DNA from: Rhodamnia argentea
Lineage: Eukaryota > Streptophyta > Magnoliopsida > Myrtales > Myrtaceae
Length of the DNA: 64,000 bases
Reading direction: 5' to 3'
Assembly: GCF_020921035.1 (NCBI RefSeq)
Contig: NC_063150.1
Location: forward strand, 10,106,001 to 10,170,000
Positions 23,844 to 35,075 of this stretch are shown here, piece after piece. The notes below the pieces were generated by a model that saw only the letters and a list, made by a program, of their open reading frames with translations, was not told the DNA's origin and searched no databases. A program made the position numbers and the translations under genes. How positions within the stretch are numbered: the stretch's first letter is position 1; each line of letters opens with the position of its first letter.

Positions 23844-25205
23844 ATGGAGAAGGTGAAGTATCCTAACAAGCCAAAAAGGCCTAGCAGTGCCTTCTTCATC
23901 TTCATGGAAGAGTTCAGGAAGCAGTATAAGCAGAAACACCCGCATATCAAATCCGTTGCTGCTGTTGGTAAAGCTGGGGGAGACAAGTGGAAGTCATTGT
24001 CCGATGCTGAGAAAGCTCCTTATGTAGCCAAGGCTGATGAAAGGAAGGCTGAGTACGAGAAGGACATGAAAGCTTACCACAAAAGAAGGGCTGAAGGTAC
24101 CAAAGAAGGTGCAGAGGAGTCTAAGAAGTCTAGGTCTGAGTTGATCATTAAAGAGGAAGACCATGAAGGCAGTGATGAGGAGGAGGATGACAATTTTGCT
24201 TTCCGCATTATGGAGAAGGTGAAGTATCCTAACAAGCCAAAAAGGCCTAGCAGTGCCTTCTTCATCTTCATGGAAGAGTTCAGGAAGCAGTATAAGCAGA
24301 AACACCCGCAAATCAAATCCGTTGCTGCTGTTGGCAAAGCTGGGGGAGACAAGTGGAAGTCATTGTCCGATGCTGAGAAAGCTCCTTACGTAGCCAAGGC
24401 TGATGAAAGGAAGGCCAAGTACGAGAAGGACATGAAAGCATACCACAAAAGAAGGGCTGAAGGTACCAAAGAAGGTGCAGAGGAGTCTAAGAAGTCTAGG
24501 TCTGAGTTGATCATTAAAGAGGAAGACCATGAAGGCAGTGATGGGGAGGAGGATGACAATTTGGTTTTCCGCATTATGGAGGAAGTGGAGCATCCTAGCA
24601 AGCCTCAAAGGCCTAGCAATGCCTTCTTCGTCTTCATGGAAGAGTTCGGGAAGCAGTATAAGCTGAAACACCCTCATATCAAATCCATTGTTGCTGTTTT
24701 CAAAGCTGGGGTAGACAAGTGGAGGTCATTGTCCGATGCTGAGAAAGCTCCTTATGTAGCCGAGGCCGACGAAAGGAAGGCCAAGTACGAGAAGGATATG
24801 AAAGCTTACAACAAAAGATGGGCTGAAGGTACCAAAGAAGGTGCAGAGAAGTCTAAGAAGTCTAGGTCTGAGTTGATCATTAAAGAGGAAGGCCATGAAG
24901 GCAGTGATGAGGAGGAGGATTACAATTTTGTCTTCTGCATTATGGAGAAAGTGGAGGATCCTAACGAGCCTAAAAGGCCTAGCAGTGCCTTCTTCGTCTT
25001 CAGGGAAGAGTTCGGGAAGCAGTATAAGCAGAAACGCCCTCATATCAAATCCGTTGCTGCTGTTTGCAAAGCTGGGATAGACAAGTGGTGGTCATTGTCC
25101 GATGCTGAGAAAGGTCCTTGTGTAGCCGAGGCTGATGAAAGGAAGGCTGAGTACGAGAAGAACATGAAAGCTTACAACGAAAGATTACAAACAAAAATGG
25201 GCTGA
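23844..25205 (+). CDS. Protein with four tandem HMG boxes (HMGB-derived)
   Basis: Intronless frame of 453 residues from the ATG at 23844. It consists of four 122-residue units (DNA period exactly 366 bp: 23826, 24192, 24558, 24924). Each unit has an HMG box of about 70 residues (KPKRPSSAFFIFMEEFRKQY, then KAGGDKWKSLSDAEKAPYV) followed by a basic and acidic linker (KKSRSELIIKEE, EGSDEEEDD). Boxes fall near residues 8-76, 130-198, 252-320 and 374-440. Units 1 and 2 are nearly identical; 3 and 4 are more diverged. The source is a plant HMGB chromatin protein (DNA-bending, nuclear), which normally has one box. Plant 3xHMG proteins exist but are built differently. Unit 4 ends early by a frameshift (QTKMG, then stop). 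An upstream TAG at 23817 closes the frame. The frame is open for 1.36 kb, but expression is unproven. Confidence 0.85.
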   Translation: MEKVKYPNKPKRPSSAFFIFMEEFRKQYKQKHPHIKSVAAVGKAGGDKWKSLSDAEKAPYVAKADERKAEYEKDMKAYHKRRAEGTKEGAEESKKSRSELIIKEEDHEGSDEEEDDNFAFRIMEKVKYPNKPKRPSSAFFIFMEEFRKQYKQKHPQIKSVAAVGKAGGDKWKSLSDAEKAPYVAKADERKAKYEKDMKAYHKRRAEGTKEGAEESKKSRSELIIKEEDHEGSDGEEDDNLVFRIMEEVEHPSKPQRPSNAFFVFMEEFGKQYKLKHPHIKSIVAVFKAGVDKWRSLSDAEKAPYVAEADERKAKYEKDMKAYNKRWAEGTKEGAEKSKKSRSELIIKEEGHEGSDEEEDYNFVFCIMEKVEDPNEPKRPSSAFFVFREEFGKQYKQKRPHIKSVAAVCKAGIDKWWSLSDAEKGPCVAEADERKAEYEKNMKAYNERLQTKMG

Positions 25206-25315
25206 AGGTACCAAAGAAGATGGATAGGAGTCTGAGAAGTCTAGGTCTGAGGTGATCGATGAATGAGGAAGATGAGGAAGGCAATGAGGAGAAGGAGGAT
25301 AAGGATGATTAGTAG
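25206..25315 (+). pseudogene. Out-of-frame remainder of HMG unit 4 (acidic tail)
   Basis: After the stop at 25203-25205 the sequence continues to match the end of the repeat unit ('aaggtaccaaagaag', 'gaagtctaggtctgag') and then an acidic tail (codons for E, D, K) to a TAG near 25312. It is no longer in frame with the boxes. It most likely preserves the original C-terminus and stop of the ancestral HMGB copy. Confidence 0.7.
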
Positions 25316-25443
25316 ATGTTTGGGAAGGGAAGATTGCTTTTTATCTTAGGTCATCAAAGCGGTTTAGTTAGCTTTTGTCAAGGCATCTGTAGTTTGATGC
25401 TCGTTTATTTTTCTGTGGCCCTCTGATTTTGTTCTCTTTGAAG

Positions 25444-25449
25444 AATAAA
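25444..25449 (+). terminator. Possible polyadenylation signal (AATAAA)
   Basis: AATAAA lies about 240 bp after the HMG stop, within a U/G-rich 3'-UTR-like stretch ('tttttctgtggccctctg'). Confidence 0.4.
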
Positions 25450-27514
25450 AATCAGTATGTCCATATGTCTTCTTTGGAACAGCATATCTTGATTGATTAT
25501 ATTTAGTATTATGTTTATATAGATAAAGGCTCATGTACTATTTATGAAAATGCATTCCATATTCCTCTCTTCCGCAGCGAAATAAATCTACCCGTAGCAA
25601 ATTAAATCCATCCACCTAGGCCAAGTGCCTCATTCGTGTCTGACCAAGTGCCACGGTGGTCGTGTTACGTCGCCTAGTCTAGCTACTTTTCTTTTTCACG
25701 GAGGTACAGCCTGAGTTCGCTCAGTTACTTTCTAGCAACTTTTCTTTTTCACGGAGGTATAGCCTGCATTTGTTCAGTTGCTCTTCCAACAACAAAGTCA
25801 ACCGCAAAGGACATATGTTGTTGGCCTCCAATCCTCAATTTTTCACTTTACATTTCGAGGAGCTGACACCACCATCAGATGATCAACGTATTGAAATCCC
25901 ATGCTCGACGTGGTGCGGTGCTAGTTTCGATGTCCATGCAGCGCAGTACCATTTTCATTGACTGATTTCATGGCAATCATTTCAATTCTTAGAGATATCT
26001 AAATATCTTCTTTAGGATATTTCTTCCCATATTTGATATCTATTTCGATTATGCACACTTGATCTTAATTTATTTAGATAGTATTCTAATAAAGCCTATA
26101 AATAAGCTCCATATACTCTTTTCAGTATTCTTATCTTACTTTTTGGCATGAAAGTTAAGCCATTGTCCGGCGTCACAATCGACTTCAACTCCAATAAGGA
26201 TCAGAAGTCTTGTGTTGAAATTAATTTTCACTCGTGCATCACCAGCGATTCTGTTGGCAAGAGTCAACTTCGGGCTTTCCTAACGTAGGCTTGTTTCCCT
26301 TAGAATTCACTCAAAATGTGGTTTTAGCTCGGAGTCTATGTGTACAATATGAACTTGATAATATGTAAGGATTCCACGATGCAATCTTCATGAACTTCGA
26401 TTGAGATTTGCTAGTTCGAGATGTGGCAAGGATTAAGCTCTCCATCAACGGGCTATCCGTTTTTCAGTCGATCATCGATCAAGGTTCCGTTTATTTCGCT
26501 AAAAATGAGCAATTTGAAAAAAAATTTCCTATAAATAATCGCCTATATAGCTTACATAAAAAAAAAAGAAGAAAATAATTCATTATCCACAAAAATAATT
26601 AGACATCAATTGTTATTGAAAATGAAATATTTTTCATTAACTAATTATTTTAAAAGATAAAAGTAATTATTTTTAGAAAAATATTTTTCAAATAATTTAT
26701 TTTCCACAAAACAAAATGAGCTTAAAGTAAAATCATGTGTTTAAGTCAAAGTATGGATAATGAGGTCAATTCCAATTTTAGGTACCTTTATGTTTCTTGC
26801 TCTCTTCAATTTACCGAACAAAAACTAACAAAAGTTGCAATTCAAGTCAAGTGCGAAAGGAACGAAATTTATAGAAAAAAATCAACAAATAACGATAAAG
26901 CATGTTGGGAATTTATGTGTTTTGATCCGAGTGTCGATACCTACTCCCAAAGAAGAGTAGCAACAAAATATCCTCTAATCAATCGGAGTATCACAGGATT
27001 ACAATTGATCATACAATCAAAAAAATGTTTCCCATACCTAGATTGCGCTCGTACTCACAGTATTAAGCCTCACGTAATTTCTCGATAAAATAAATCACGA
27101 AGTGTTACCTTGCGGCTAAGAACATTTCACTTCTTCGCGAAGAAAACGTCTCAATTGGATGTAAAGTCTCTGCACAAAATCAACCAGGCGCCCACTGAAG
27201 TAAGGAGGTTTACTTCCTTGTTTCCCACTCAATAATTGGGGCTTCCTTAATTAATCTCGGGTCGGGTCTTGTTTCCCACCTCAAGCTCGAGTCATATTTT
27301 AATAGAATATTGACTATATACTTTACAGGAGTTTAAATTATTAGAAAATGCGCAAGCAGCATATATACAGAGTGAGATGCACTATTACTTACAGTTTTCG
27401 CCGCGTAGTTGCGTATTTATTTCTATCTTTTTCTTACAACGCGATTGATGGACCTTGGCGATCCAATCTTTTAGGAGACAATATCACGTTGTGTAAAGCT
27501 ATAACTATTCATAG
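25450..27514. other. Intergenic region with a MITE
   Basis: Near 25640-25790 there is a short direct repeat ('ttttctttttcacggaggta' twice, about 60 bp apart). A MITE lies at 26480-26730. No coding region is recognised. Confidence 0.5.
26480..26730. mobile_element. MITE with 'ccgtttatttcgctaaaaat' ends
   Basis: The left end 'gttccgtttatttcg' and the right end 'ccacaaaacaaaatgagc' are imperfect inverted repeats. The interior has 'gaaatatttttcattaac'. It belongs to the same family as 29790-30032 and 52356-52600, with partial copies at about 5131, 37556 and 44608. Confidence 0.55.
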
Positions 27515-29249
27515 TCATTGTTGGTGTGGGAATAGCTGCGACGCTCCTAACCTTGCAGAATTTACATAGTCCTGAGGGAAATGAGCAGGTACCCCTGGAA
27601 TTAGCAGGCCAATCGCTCTGAAAATCCTCATCAACCACCCTTCTCTGTAGCTCGGTCCCTTCTCGCGAGCAATCACGAAGCTTCGGATGAGCTTGTACCA
27701 GGTGTCCATCATCATCGGGATCGCGCGCAGAAGCGAGAAGTAGTTCTTGTTCGGTTCTTCCCTGACAATCTGCCAAGCAACCAAGAGAATTGAATGAGTA
27801 GTCTTATCCAATTACAACATGCTATGTGAGGTTAAGAGAAAGAGAGTTCCTCACCTTCCCTTGATATTTGCTATTGAAGTAGCAACAACGCCCAAAATGC
27901 TTGAACATGGAAGCTGAATCATCGTAAGGCAGCCTAGGCACAATGTCATCCCCAATAACGGACCGAAAGTAGTCTATCCGATGATCCTTGAAGGCCCTCT
28001 CCATGAACTCCCCAAACTTGTCATCTCCAACCCTAGGTTGACCAAATGTGTAGACCCCCTCCAATCTCTCCATCAGCCACGTCTCCCCGTGCACGGCCAA
28101 GGACCTCAGCTTCTCCTTTATGGCATAGTAAGCCGACGGCACAGGCGTTTTTAGACGTGGGGCGAGCTCTTTTGGCCAGCTGAAGTTCTTTCGGAGCCCT
28201 AGGGCTTTCATGTACCCACGGTGGATCTTTCCGACACCTGGTAACTCGTACCACGAGAGGTCCAAGTCCAAGCACCACGCGTATGTGTCGAAAGGTTCCG
28301 TGCCTCGGAAGGCGACCACGATGGTGTCCCGGTCACGTAGCATGAAGGCTTGCGTAGTTGCTTTCCTTTGATAATCTGCAAAAGAAAGACGAACAGGCAT
28401 CTATCAATTGTTTATCTTGGCATATTATCCACGGCTTTAGAGATGACAGCATAGCTCCTTACCATTCCAAAAGTTGTAGGACCCAAGAATTCCATCTGCA
28501 CAAATGAGCGGACACAATTGTTCTAAAGGGCTAATTCCACTATTTTCAGTAACGTATGGCCAGGTTCAGTCAGAATTAGGAACTTAGTCAATTAACTTCT
28601 TCAGTATAGATTATGTTCAATTTTTTTACACCATTTCTTGTTTCCAGTCATCGCTTTTAAGACTTGACGTGGTCACGACATGATCCATGCTTTCATTTAC
28701 AGATTAACCTCAAACTAATTATATGTTCATCTGTGTTTTAGATCTCTCTCTCTAACTCGATCTCTACCTCTCGACCTGCCAATGGTGGGTGGCTCTGGTT
28801 CGTAGGTAGGCCTCGCTCTCGTAGCATGCTTTTGAAGCCATCATGGTGAGAGCCGCATAGTACTCGCCGTCGCAGGGCCTGATGCGGTTGACCAGTTCCA
28901 CTCTCGTGTCCGAATTACCGACCAAAGATATGAAGCTCCCCGACTCTCTGTCCGGCATCACCACCTTCCCTTTCCACAGCCCCACATAGTAAGTCAACAT
29001 CTTTCCCAGCGGAAAGTCAAAAGATTAGGGAGACTAATCCTTTTTCTTTTTTTTAGCGTGGCACTGCTTGATCAATATCTCCAACTAGATATGATTCCCA
29101 AAAGACACAGCAATTCCTCTGAGTCTTTTAAAACTTCTGTTGGTTGCTAATCTAAATCATAAGAAGTTGTTCTCTGAAGACATGATCAATATACGGGCGT
29201 TGATGAGTCTAATTACGTTCCGGATAAGCTTAGCCATTCTTAGTTAAAT

Positions 29250-29375
29250 TTCGGGATAGTTGTCTAAAAATTCTTAAGCCTATTGTACAATGGCTCATTT
29301 AATCCTAAACCTTTCAATTGAGTCAATTTAATCCTAAACCTTTTGACGATTTGCCAATTCAGTCCTAGGCATTTT
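29250..29375. mobile_element. Half fold-back element (copy F)
   Basis: Only the left-arm phrases are present ('cctattgtacaatggctc', 'aatcctaaacctttcaattg'). It lies in intron 1 of lipase copy 2. The right arm is missing. Confidence 0.5.
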
Positions 29376-29789
29376 GATGCCTATGGTTATCGAATCTAGG
29401 CTTCGAAAGATATGCGCAATGTCCCTTTGTTTTCACCTAGTCCAATTGAAAAACAATTATTAATGTATTTTTATCTGAAATAGTTGTGAAAAACTCTAAA
29501 TCAATTGAATTTAAATGAGTCGTTAGTTATTATATTAAATTAGACCCACCTTCAATATAAAATTAACCGGTAAATTATTAACCAACTAAGATATACCAAT
29601 TGTACGTGAATGCACCTCAACATTTTACATGCTAAGTAACTAGTAAAAAGTCAGGGTTCCGACGTTAAAAGCAAAAATAACTAGAGACTTTTAAGCAACC
29701 ATTGTAACTAGTGAAGCAACAATATAACTACAAAAACTCATTGGGAATTGTTTTAATAAAGCCCTGTCGTGCCGTATTTGTAATAACTA

Positions 29790-30032
29790 AGACTCTATTT
29801 GTTTCATGAAAAATGAATGGTTTAGAAAGCATTTTCGAAAAAATGATCGCTTGTATGGCTTAAATAACTAGCCAATGACAAAGGTTTCTATCATCGATAA
29901 AAATTTATATCTAAAAATTTTCGTAAGCAATGAAAATACTATGTGTTCACTCATTTTCGTAAGTGATACTAGCCATCGTTTTTAGGAAAATATTTTTCAA
30001 ATCATTCATTTTTTCATGAAACAAATGGAGCA
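29790..30032. mobile_element. MITE in lipase intron 1
   Basis: The ends are good inverted repeats: left 'ctctatttgtttcatgaaaa', right 'tttcatgaaacaaatggagc'. Total about 243 bp, no coding capacity. Its right end is within about 25 bp of where exon 1 of the lipase should end. I see no clear target-site duplication. Confidence 0.75.
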
Positions 30033-30476
30033 CAAATATGCACACTGATCTCGAAAGCAGTTGACGAGAAGCCTTCCGAAGTTCCCATTGCTTGGCAAGA
30101 GATTCAACCAAAACACAATCGCCGACCCGATCCAATACATGGGCTTGGCCACAAGAAGCAGAAGCTTCTGCACGAGAACGGATACAAACATGAGCCGTCT
30201 TCGCCCGAAGCTCTCCTCTCCTTCCTCGGAGGAGTCCACAAACTTTCTTCTGCGCGCATCGCTGCAGGTCAAAATGTGAAAAAGATCGACGGCACCGGCT
30301 TTATCGGGGCTCAACAGCAAGTAACTGCTGCAGAAACTCTTGTCACAAGCCATGGCTTTGAGGCAAAGACGAGAGAGATGATGGCTGGGTTTCTTCTTCC
30401 ATTGGAGAGGAGTCTGTGTACTTTTTGCTGTTCTGGATGAGACTTGTGCTGCTTCTGGAACTTGGCTTCAAGGGCT

Positions 30477-30484
30477 TATTTATA
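30477..30484 (-). promoter_or_regulatory. TATA box of lipase copy 2
   Basis: TATAAATA on the minus strand, 124 bp before the ATG at 30353. The aligned site in lipase copy 1 is mutated. Confidence 0.6.
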
Positions 30485-31527
30485 GAGGCTTGTTGGCCAT
30501 TTAACCCCAAAAAAAAAAAAATGGTTCCTTTTCTTCCCGGTCAAAAAATAAATAAATACTAGGTGTACTAAACTCGATTTACCACTAAATTGATATACTA
30601 ATCAAAGAAAGAAAAGGATTAATTTTTGGTACGAGAGCTGATCGACTTTTGGTGGTTTCGTGAAGGGAAGCTAACGCGTCATGGAGGTGAGGCCGTTCTC
30701 CTAGGTTTTCTCCGACCCGCATTTCCGCATTTAGGAAGGTGGTGACGACATGTTTTGATTTATTTGAGAAAGGTAGTAACCACATTTCTTGATTGGTTTA
30801 TGGAAAAATTCGCATTTCAATTTAAAATGTTAGGTCGTGTGATTCATTCCTCCACTTTCTATGTTTGCACATGTCATACAATTTTGTAGGCATTAGAGAG
30901 ATCTAAGCAGGGCCCCGACCATCACTATGTTGCCTTCAATTGCTACTTTGACATACAATTTTCAACCTATAAAAGACGGTATCAATCACTCACTTTGAAC
31001 TTGTGCAAATTCCATTTCAGAGAAGGAGCATCGATTGATCGGGCAAAAACCAGATGTGCAACTTTTTTTATGAAGCGGCCCACGTACATGTTTTAAATTT
31101 GAGTTAGAGCCACATATCTCGATATTTGGTGACTAGGTCGATTCAATTTACACAATAAAGAATGAACTCTCATGCATCCAACGTATGCAATTAGTATTTG
31201 GATCTTTGTTCTAAGGGTTTTAGTGGGTTAAATACAGTTTTTAACCGAACTTTTCATTTTTTATGATATTTTCAGTGTGCGTGGTGTTGCGAAAATAAGT
31301 GATGAACACGACAATAAACCAAAACGAGGAAATAAATCGATATCAAATTTATATGATTCCATTTGTGTACTCAATTTCACTATAATAGCAGTACAAGATT
31401 CCACTACAATCAAGCAATGTCACAAAGATTACAGGCATATCCAAGTCATTCAAACCCTCTTAGTATTTAGAAGTCTCCAATTACACGTAACGATCTCATT
31501 GTTTTTAGTCTCACAATCCTTTGCGAA

Positions 31528-32222
31528 AGGAAAAATTGTCCAAAAATTCCTAAATCTATTGTACAGGGGACAATTCAGTTATAAATCTTTCAATTATGCT
31601 AATATAGTTCTAAACATTCTAACGATTTAACAATTTAGTCAAAACCCGTTCGATTGTGCCAATTTAATCCTAAATATTTTGACAAATTGCCTATTTAGTC
31701 CTTTCGATCATTTTTTTTGCTAGAAATTAGTGACATGGACATTTTTTGTGACTTTTTAAACTTTTTAATTTTTTTTTTGTTATTTTCTTTCTCTTTCATT
31801 TTTTCAACCCTAGGTCGAAGAGGTCACTATTTGACACTCGTTGGCCACAGACAAGGTTGGCAACCCTCGCCTAGATCCGGACAATGGCCGCGACCCTCGC
31901 AGGCCCGTAACTAGAAAAAAGATAAAATAAAATAAAAAATGACAATAAATCCATAAAAGTTAAACAAAATTAAAAAGATTGCAAAAATCATCCACATCGG
32001 TGTCAACCATACCACGTAAGACAGTAAATGGTGACTAGACCGTGGCATGCCAGCGATTTACTTCCAAAATTGAAGAAATGAGTAAATTGACAAATTATTA
32101 AAAGATTTATGACTAAATTGATAAATCATCAAAAGTTTTAAGACTGAATTTGCACAATTGAAATTTTTATGATTGAATTGGCTACCGTATAATAGTTTTA
32201 AGACATTTTGGACAGTTATCCC
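31528..32222. mobile_element. Fold-back element, copy C (best preserved)
   Basis: The left end 'aaattgtccaaaaattcc' and the right end 'acattttggacagttatc' are inverted repeats. Both arms continue as imperfect complements for about 250 bp. The centre is GC-richer ('ggccgcgaccctcgcaggcc'). It is the largest copy of the family in this window. Confidence 0.7.
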
Positions 32223-32699
32223 GTGTGAACATCAATCTCACAGAAAAACACACAAAATCTTATCATAGGATTCCCATGGCTTCAAACGCTAACAAACTTT
32301 CTCTCAGACCGAATCATAAAGAGAAATTACGGCAATTTAGGTAATAATTGAATTGCACAAGCCATGGCGCTCTTGCACATTATTTTCTCCATTAACAATA
32401 CATACACGGCGCACTTGTTATGCATGAGACCAAACTCAACAACCCAACAAAAGAATATGTTGGTTATATTAAAGTACGTGGCGGAAATTTTATCTATTTA
32501 CTCGAGGTTTTGTAGCTAACATAAAAGTTGGGATAGAACAAAATTTATCTTATGTTTGGTTCCTGCACAAGACCGGATAAAGTTTGATATATGGGTTATA
32601 TAAATTGAATAAAAATATCCCTTGTGAAGTTGGGATAAAGGTGGATAGGATTTATTATATTCATGGTATGAAAATTAGTTTTCATAACATACTTCTTAA

Positions 32700-33050
32700 A
32701 TAAGCAAATACCACAAAAAAAAAATCCCAAATTATGCCCACTATGACACGCGTACCTCGAACTTTTTTTGTTTCACTAAAAACCCTACTTGCCTATTGTG
32801 ACACAAACAGCCCAAACTTTTTTTGTGCCATAAAAAATCCTGAACTTATACCGGTGTGACAAATATACCCTAGATGGAATCATAATAGAGGTTATATACA
32901 TCACTATTTGGGTTTTTTCATGACACAAAAAAGTTGGGAGTATTGTATCATAGTGGCAAGTTTAGGATTTTTAGTGACAAAAAAAAAAGTCAATACTATT
33001 TGTGTCACAGTGGGCTTAGTTGATGGTTTTTTGTGATATCGACCCTTAAT
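32700..33050. mobile_element. Second inverted-repeat family element
   Basis: Left-arm phrases 'gcccactatgacacgcg' and 'aactttttttgtttcac' are answered in the right arm by 'gtgtcacagtgggc' and 'gacaaaaaaaaaagtc'. No coding capacity. It differs in sequence from the fold-back family around it. Confidence 0.55.
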
Positions 33051-33173
33051 AAAACTGAAGAACTATACTTTTCAAAATCATGAAGGTGAATGGCCATTCT
33101 TTGTGGTATTGACCCTTAATAAAACTGAAGAACTATATTTTTCAGAATCATGAAGGTGAATGACCATATTTGT
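33034..33173. repeat. Two-copy 70-bp tandem duplication
   Basis: The phrase 'gacccttaataaaactgaag' begins at 33041 and again at 33111, with the rest of the unit conserved except for a few substitutions. Confidence 0.9.
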
Positions 33174-33435
33174 TCACTCTTACTAGATTTGGCATTCGTT
33201 TGAGTGATCAACCTCGTTGATGTTGTTGTAGCCTGTTTAAATTTATTGTCATAGTCAAACATGTGGCTCTAGAATGCTTGAATAAGCTCCTTTCTATTTA
33301 AAATCTAGATCGTACAACAGGCATGGATTGGTTGACGGAGGTTACCTTCGTTTACGCATTTATGGTATCTTTAGCAATGAAATGAGATATTCTTACGATT
33401 TTCTTTTGCGCATTTTCAAGTTCATTTATACTAAT

Positions 33436-33634
33436 ATTAGTCCATGCGGAATAATGGACAGAATAAGATAGGAAAATATCCAGCTTTCCTTACCAAAAAT
33501 ATATATATACCCAGCTTTAAAACTACGATTTACCAAACAGTTGATAAGATATTGCAAAATCTCTTAACTTTATATCATATCTTATTCAATCCTATCCTGG
33601 TTAGAATTTCAGACGATCAAACGCAGCCCTAGAG
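33436..33634. mobile_element. MITE (ends like 'gcgtttggtcgtctgaaatt')
   Basis: The right end 'tcagacgatcaaacgcag' is the reverse complement of the left end of a related element at 45022 ('cgcgtttggtcttctgaa'). The interior has 'gataagatattgcaaaatct'. Fragments of the family are near 4165 and 15455. PIF/Harbinger-like is a guess. Confidence 0.5.
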
Positions 33635-34849
33635 ATGGTGAAAAACATGGTCATCTGATTAAGGTAACTGAGGATATAACCCTTCGACAAACATATCGAT
33701 TATGCATAGTCTGTATTTTTAAGTTTGAGGGTGGGGGCAATTTCGCATCCTTTCTAACCAACGTGATCAAATTTGCTAGCCGTGCATCGACTGTATGACG
33801 GGTAGACTAATCTAGATCAAAACCCCACTAGAATTTCTAGCTTGGGGATCCTGATTTGGATGAGTGAATAGTATAGACCGGTGGCCCGAAAGATTGCATG
33901 ATGTGTTAACTATTTACCGTACGTGGGCTTGTCATTGTATTTTCATGGACTGACGTATGACTTTTCGTGATTTTCTGTAGAGGCCTCGCAAGAGCAGAAC
34001 GATTGGGCCGACCACTTAACGGGGTTAATTAAACTTCACCCGACCGGAGAATAGTCTATGACGTGCAAATTGAGCCTAATTCTAGGTTGTCTCTGGCCAA
34101 AAAAAAAGAATTTGTTTCTGGTGTTTAATCTTGATCCGGAATGACCGTCGATATACTCTAAGTTAAGGTTCACAGGCACAAGAAAGACTGGTAATATGGT
34201 CAAAACTATACAGAAATTACTATTTTAAACCCGAAGAAAGAAAAACACTAGCTTAGGAGTCATAAGCTAAATATTGCTTTCTCAAATGCTAACAAGCGTT
34301 AATGATCAAGTAGCTGATATCTGAGATTATAAGCTCTAACTAAAGACGGCCGAGTTTCTCGCACCCCGAATTATCCTTATATCATAGTTCTTCCATGCGT
34401 AGCACCATATGACGACGCTCGTAACAACATTGTCCAACAAGGGTAGAGAGTACTTGTTTGTCGCAATCGAAGAGATGGGATAAAGTGCAGCGATTTTCGG
34501 TACCTTCTTGGATGGTAGAGAGACTAGGACAAAGTCAATAAGCATATTTGACACCCGCACAGTGTTACCGGCTACATTCTATATATATATGTGGAAGCGA
34601 ACCTAATGAGTTGGACTAAAATTGTAATGCGAATGCTAATCTCGCTAAAGTTGAGAGCATTGTTAGTATGGTGCCTCCTTGCCCCTCGGTAATACCAAAA
34701 GAAATTCATGAGGGCCGATATAAAATGAGCCAAAGTTGGACATCACCTATTAGTATCTACACAACATAAAATTTAAAGAACAATAATTTATTAATTTTGA
34801 GAATATATGTTAATCTTTCAACCATGTGTAGTTTCCACTAGCTTTTTAG

Positions 34850-35075
34850 AGCGTGTATGGCAATACTTCTACTTTAGAAATCAACTTTTGATCAAAAGTT
34901 TATTTTTTCTATTTCTGCTTCTGAGCATAAGTTGATTTTTGTACTTCCGGAGAGAAATAAATTTTTGGTACTTTTTCAAGTAGCTCCAAAACTACTTCTG
35001 AAGCAAAAAAAAAAAATTGCCCTAAAAGTAGAAAAATGAAGTTATGTAACCAAACGGATTTCCATTCCAAAAGTA
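34850..35075. mobile_element. MITE-like inverted repeat
   Basis: The left phrase 'tatggcaatacttctacttt' and the later 'gtagaaaaatgaagttatg' and 'ccaaaagtattgtcaaac' are partly complementary. A partial relative is at about 43473-43620. Confidence 0.45.

Larger units (their letters stand above)
27515..30353 (-). pseudogene. OBL1-like class-3 lipase, copy 2: damaged, active-site serine region missing
   Basis: Minus-strand exons: exon 1 from 30353 (MACDKSFCSSYLLLSPDK..., ending near 30050 in or before LLVNCFR), exon 2 from ~29000 or slightly inside it to 28776 (GKVVMPDRESGSFISLVG), mini-exon 28495-28463, exon 4 at 28375-27855 (DYQRKATTQAF, VVAFRGTEPFD, VYTFGQPRVGDD, DDIVPRLPYDD), exon 5 at 27769-27515 ([29 protein letters not shown]). 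This is the order of Arabidopsis OBL1 (At3g14360), a triacylglycerol lipase of oil bodies. Two faults: the mini-exon is 33 nt where copy 1 has 34, breaking the frame; and exon 4 lacks 25 residues, in frame, that include GHSLGG with the catalytic serine (LRSL joins AVHGETW). The exon 1 donor is unclear. Copy 2 has a TATA box and long open exons, so it may be transcribed, but it should not be an active lipase. Confidence 0.88.

Noticed and set aside
24074-25043. Three ~105-codon minus-strand frames at a 366-bp spacing
   Set aside because: They are antisense shadows of the HMG repeat units.
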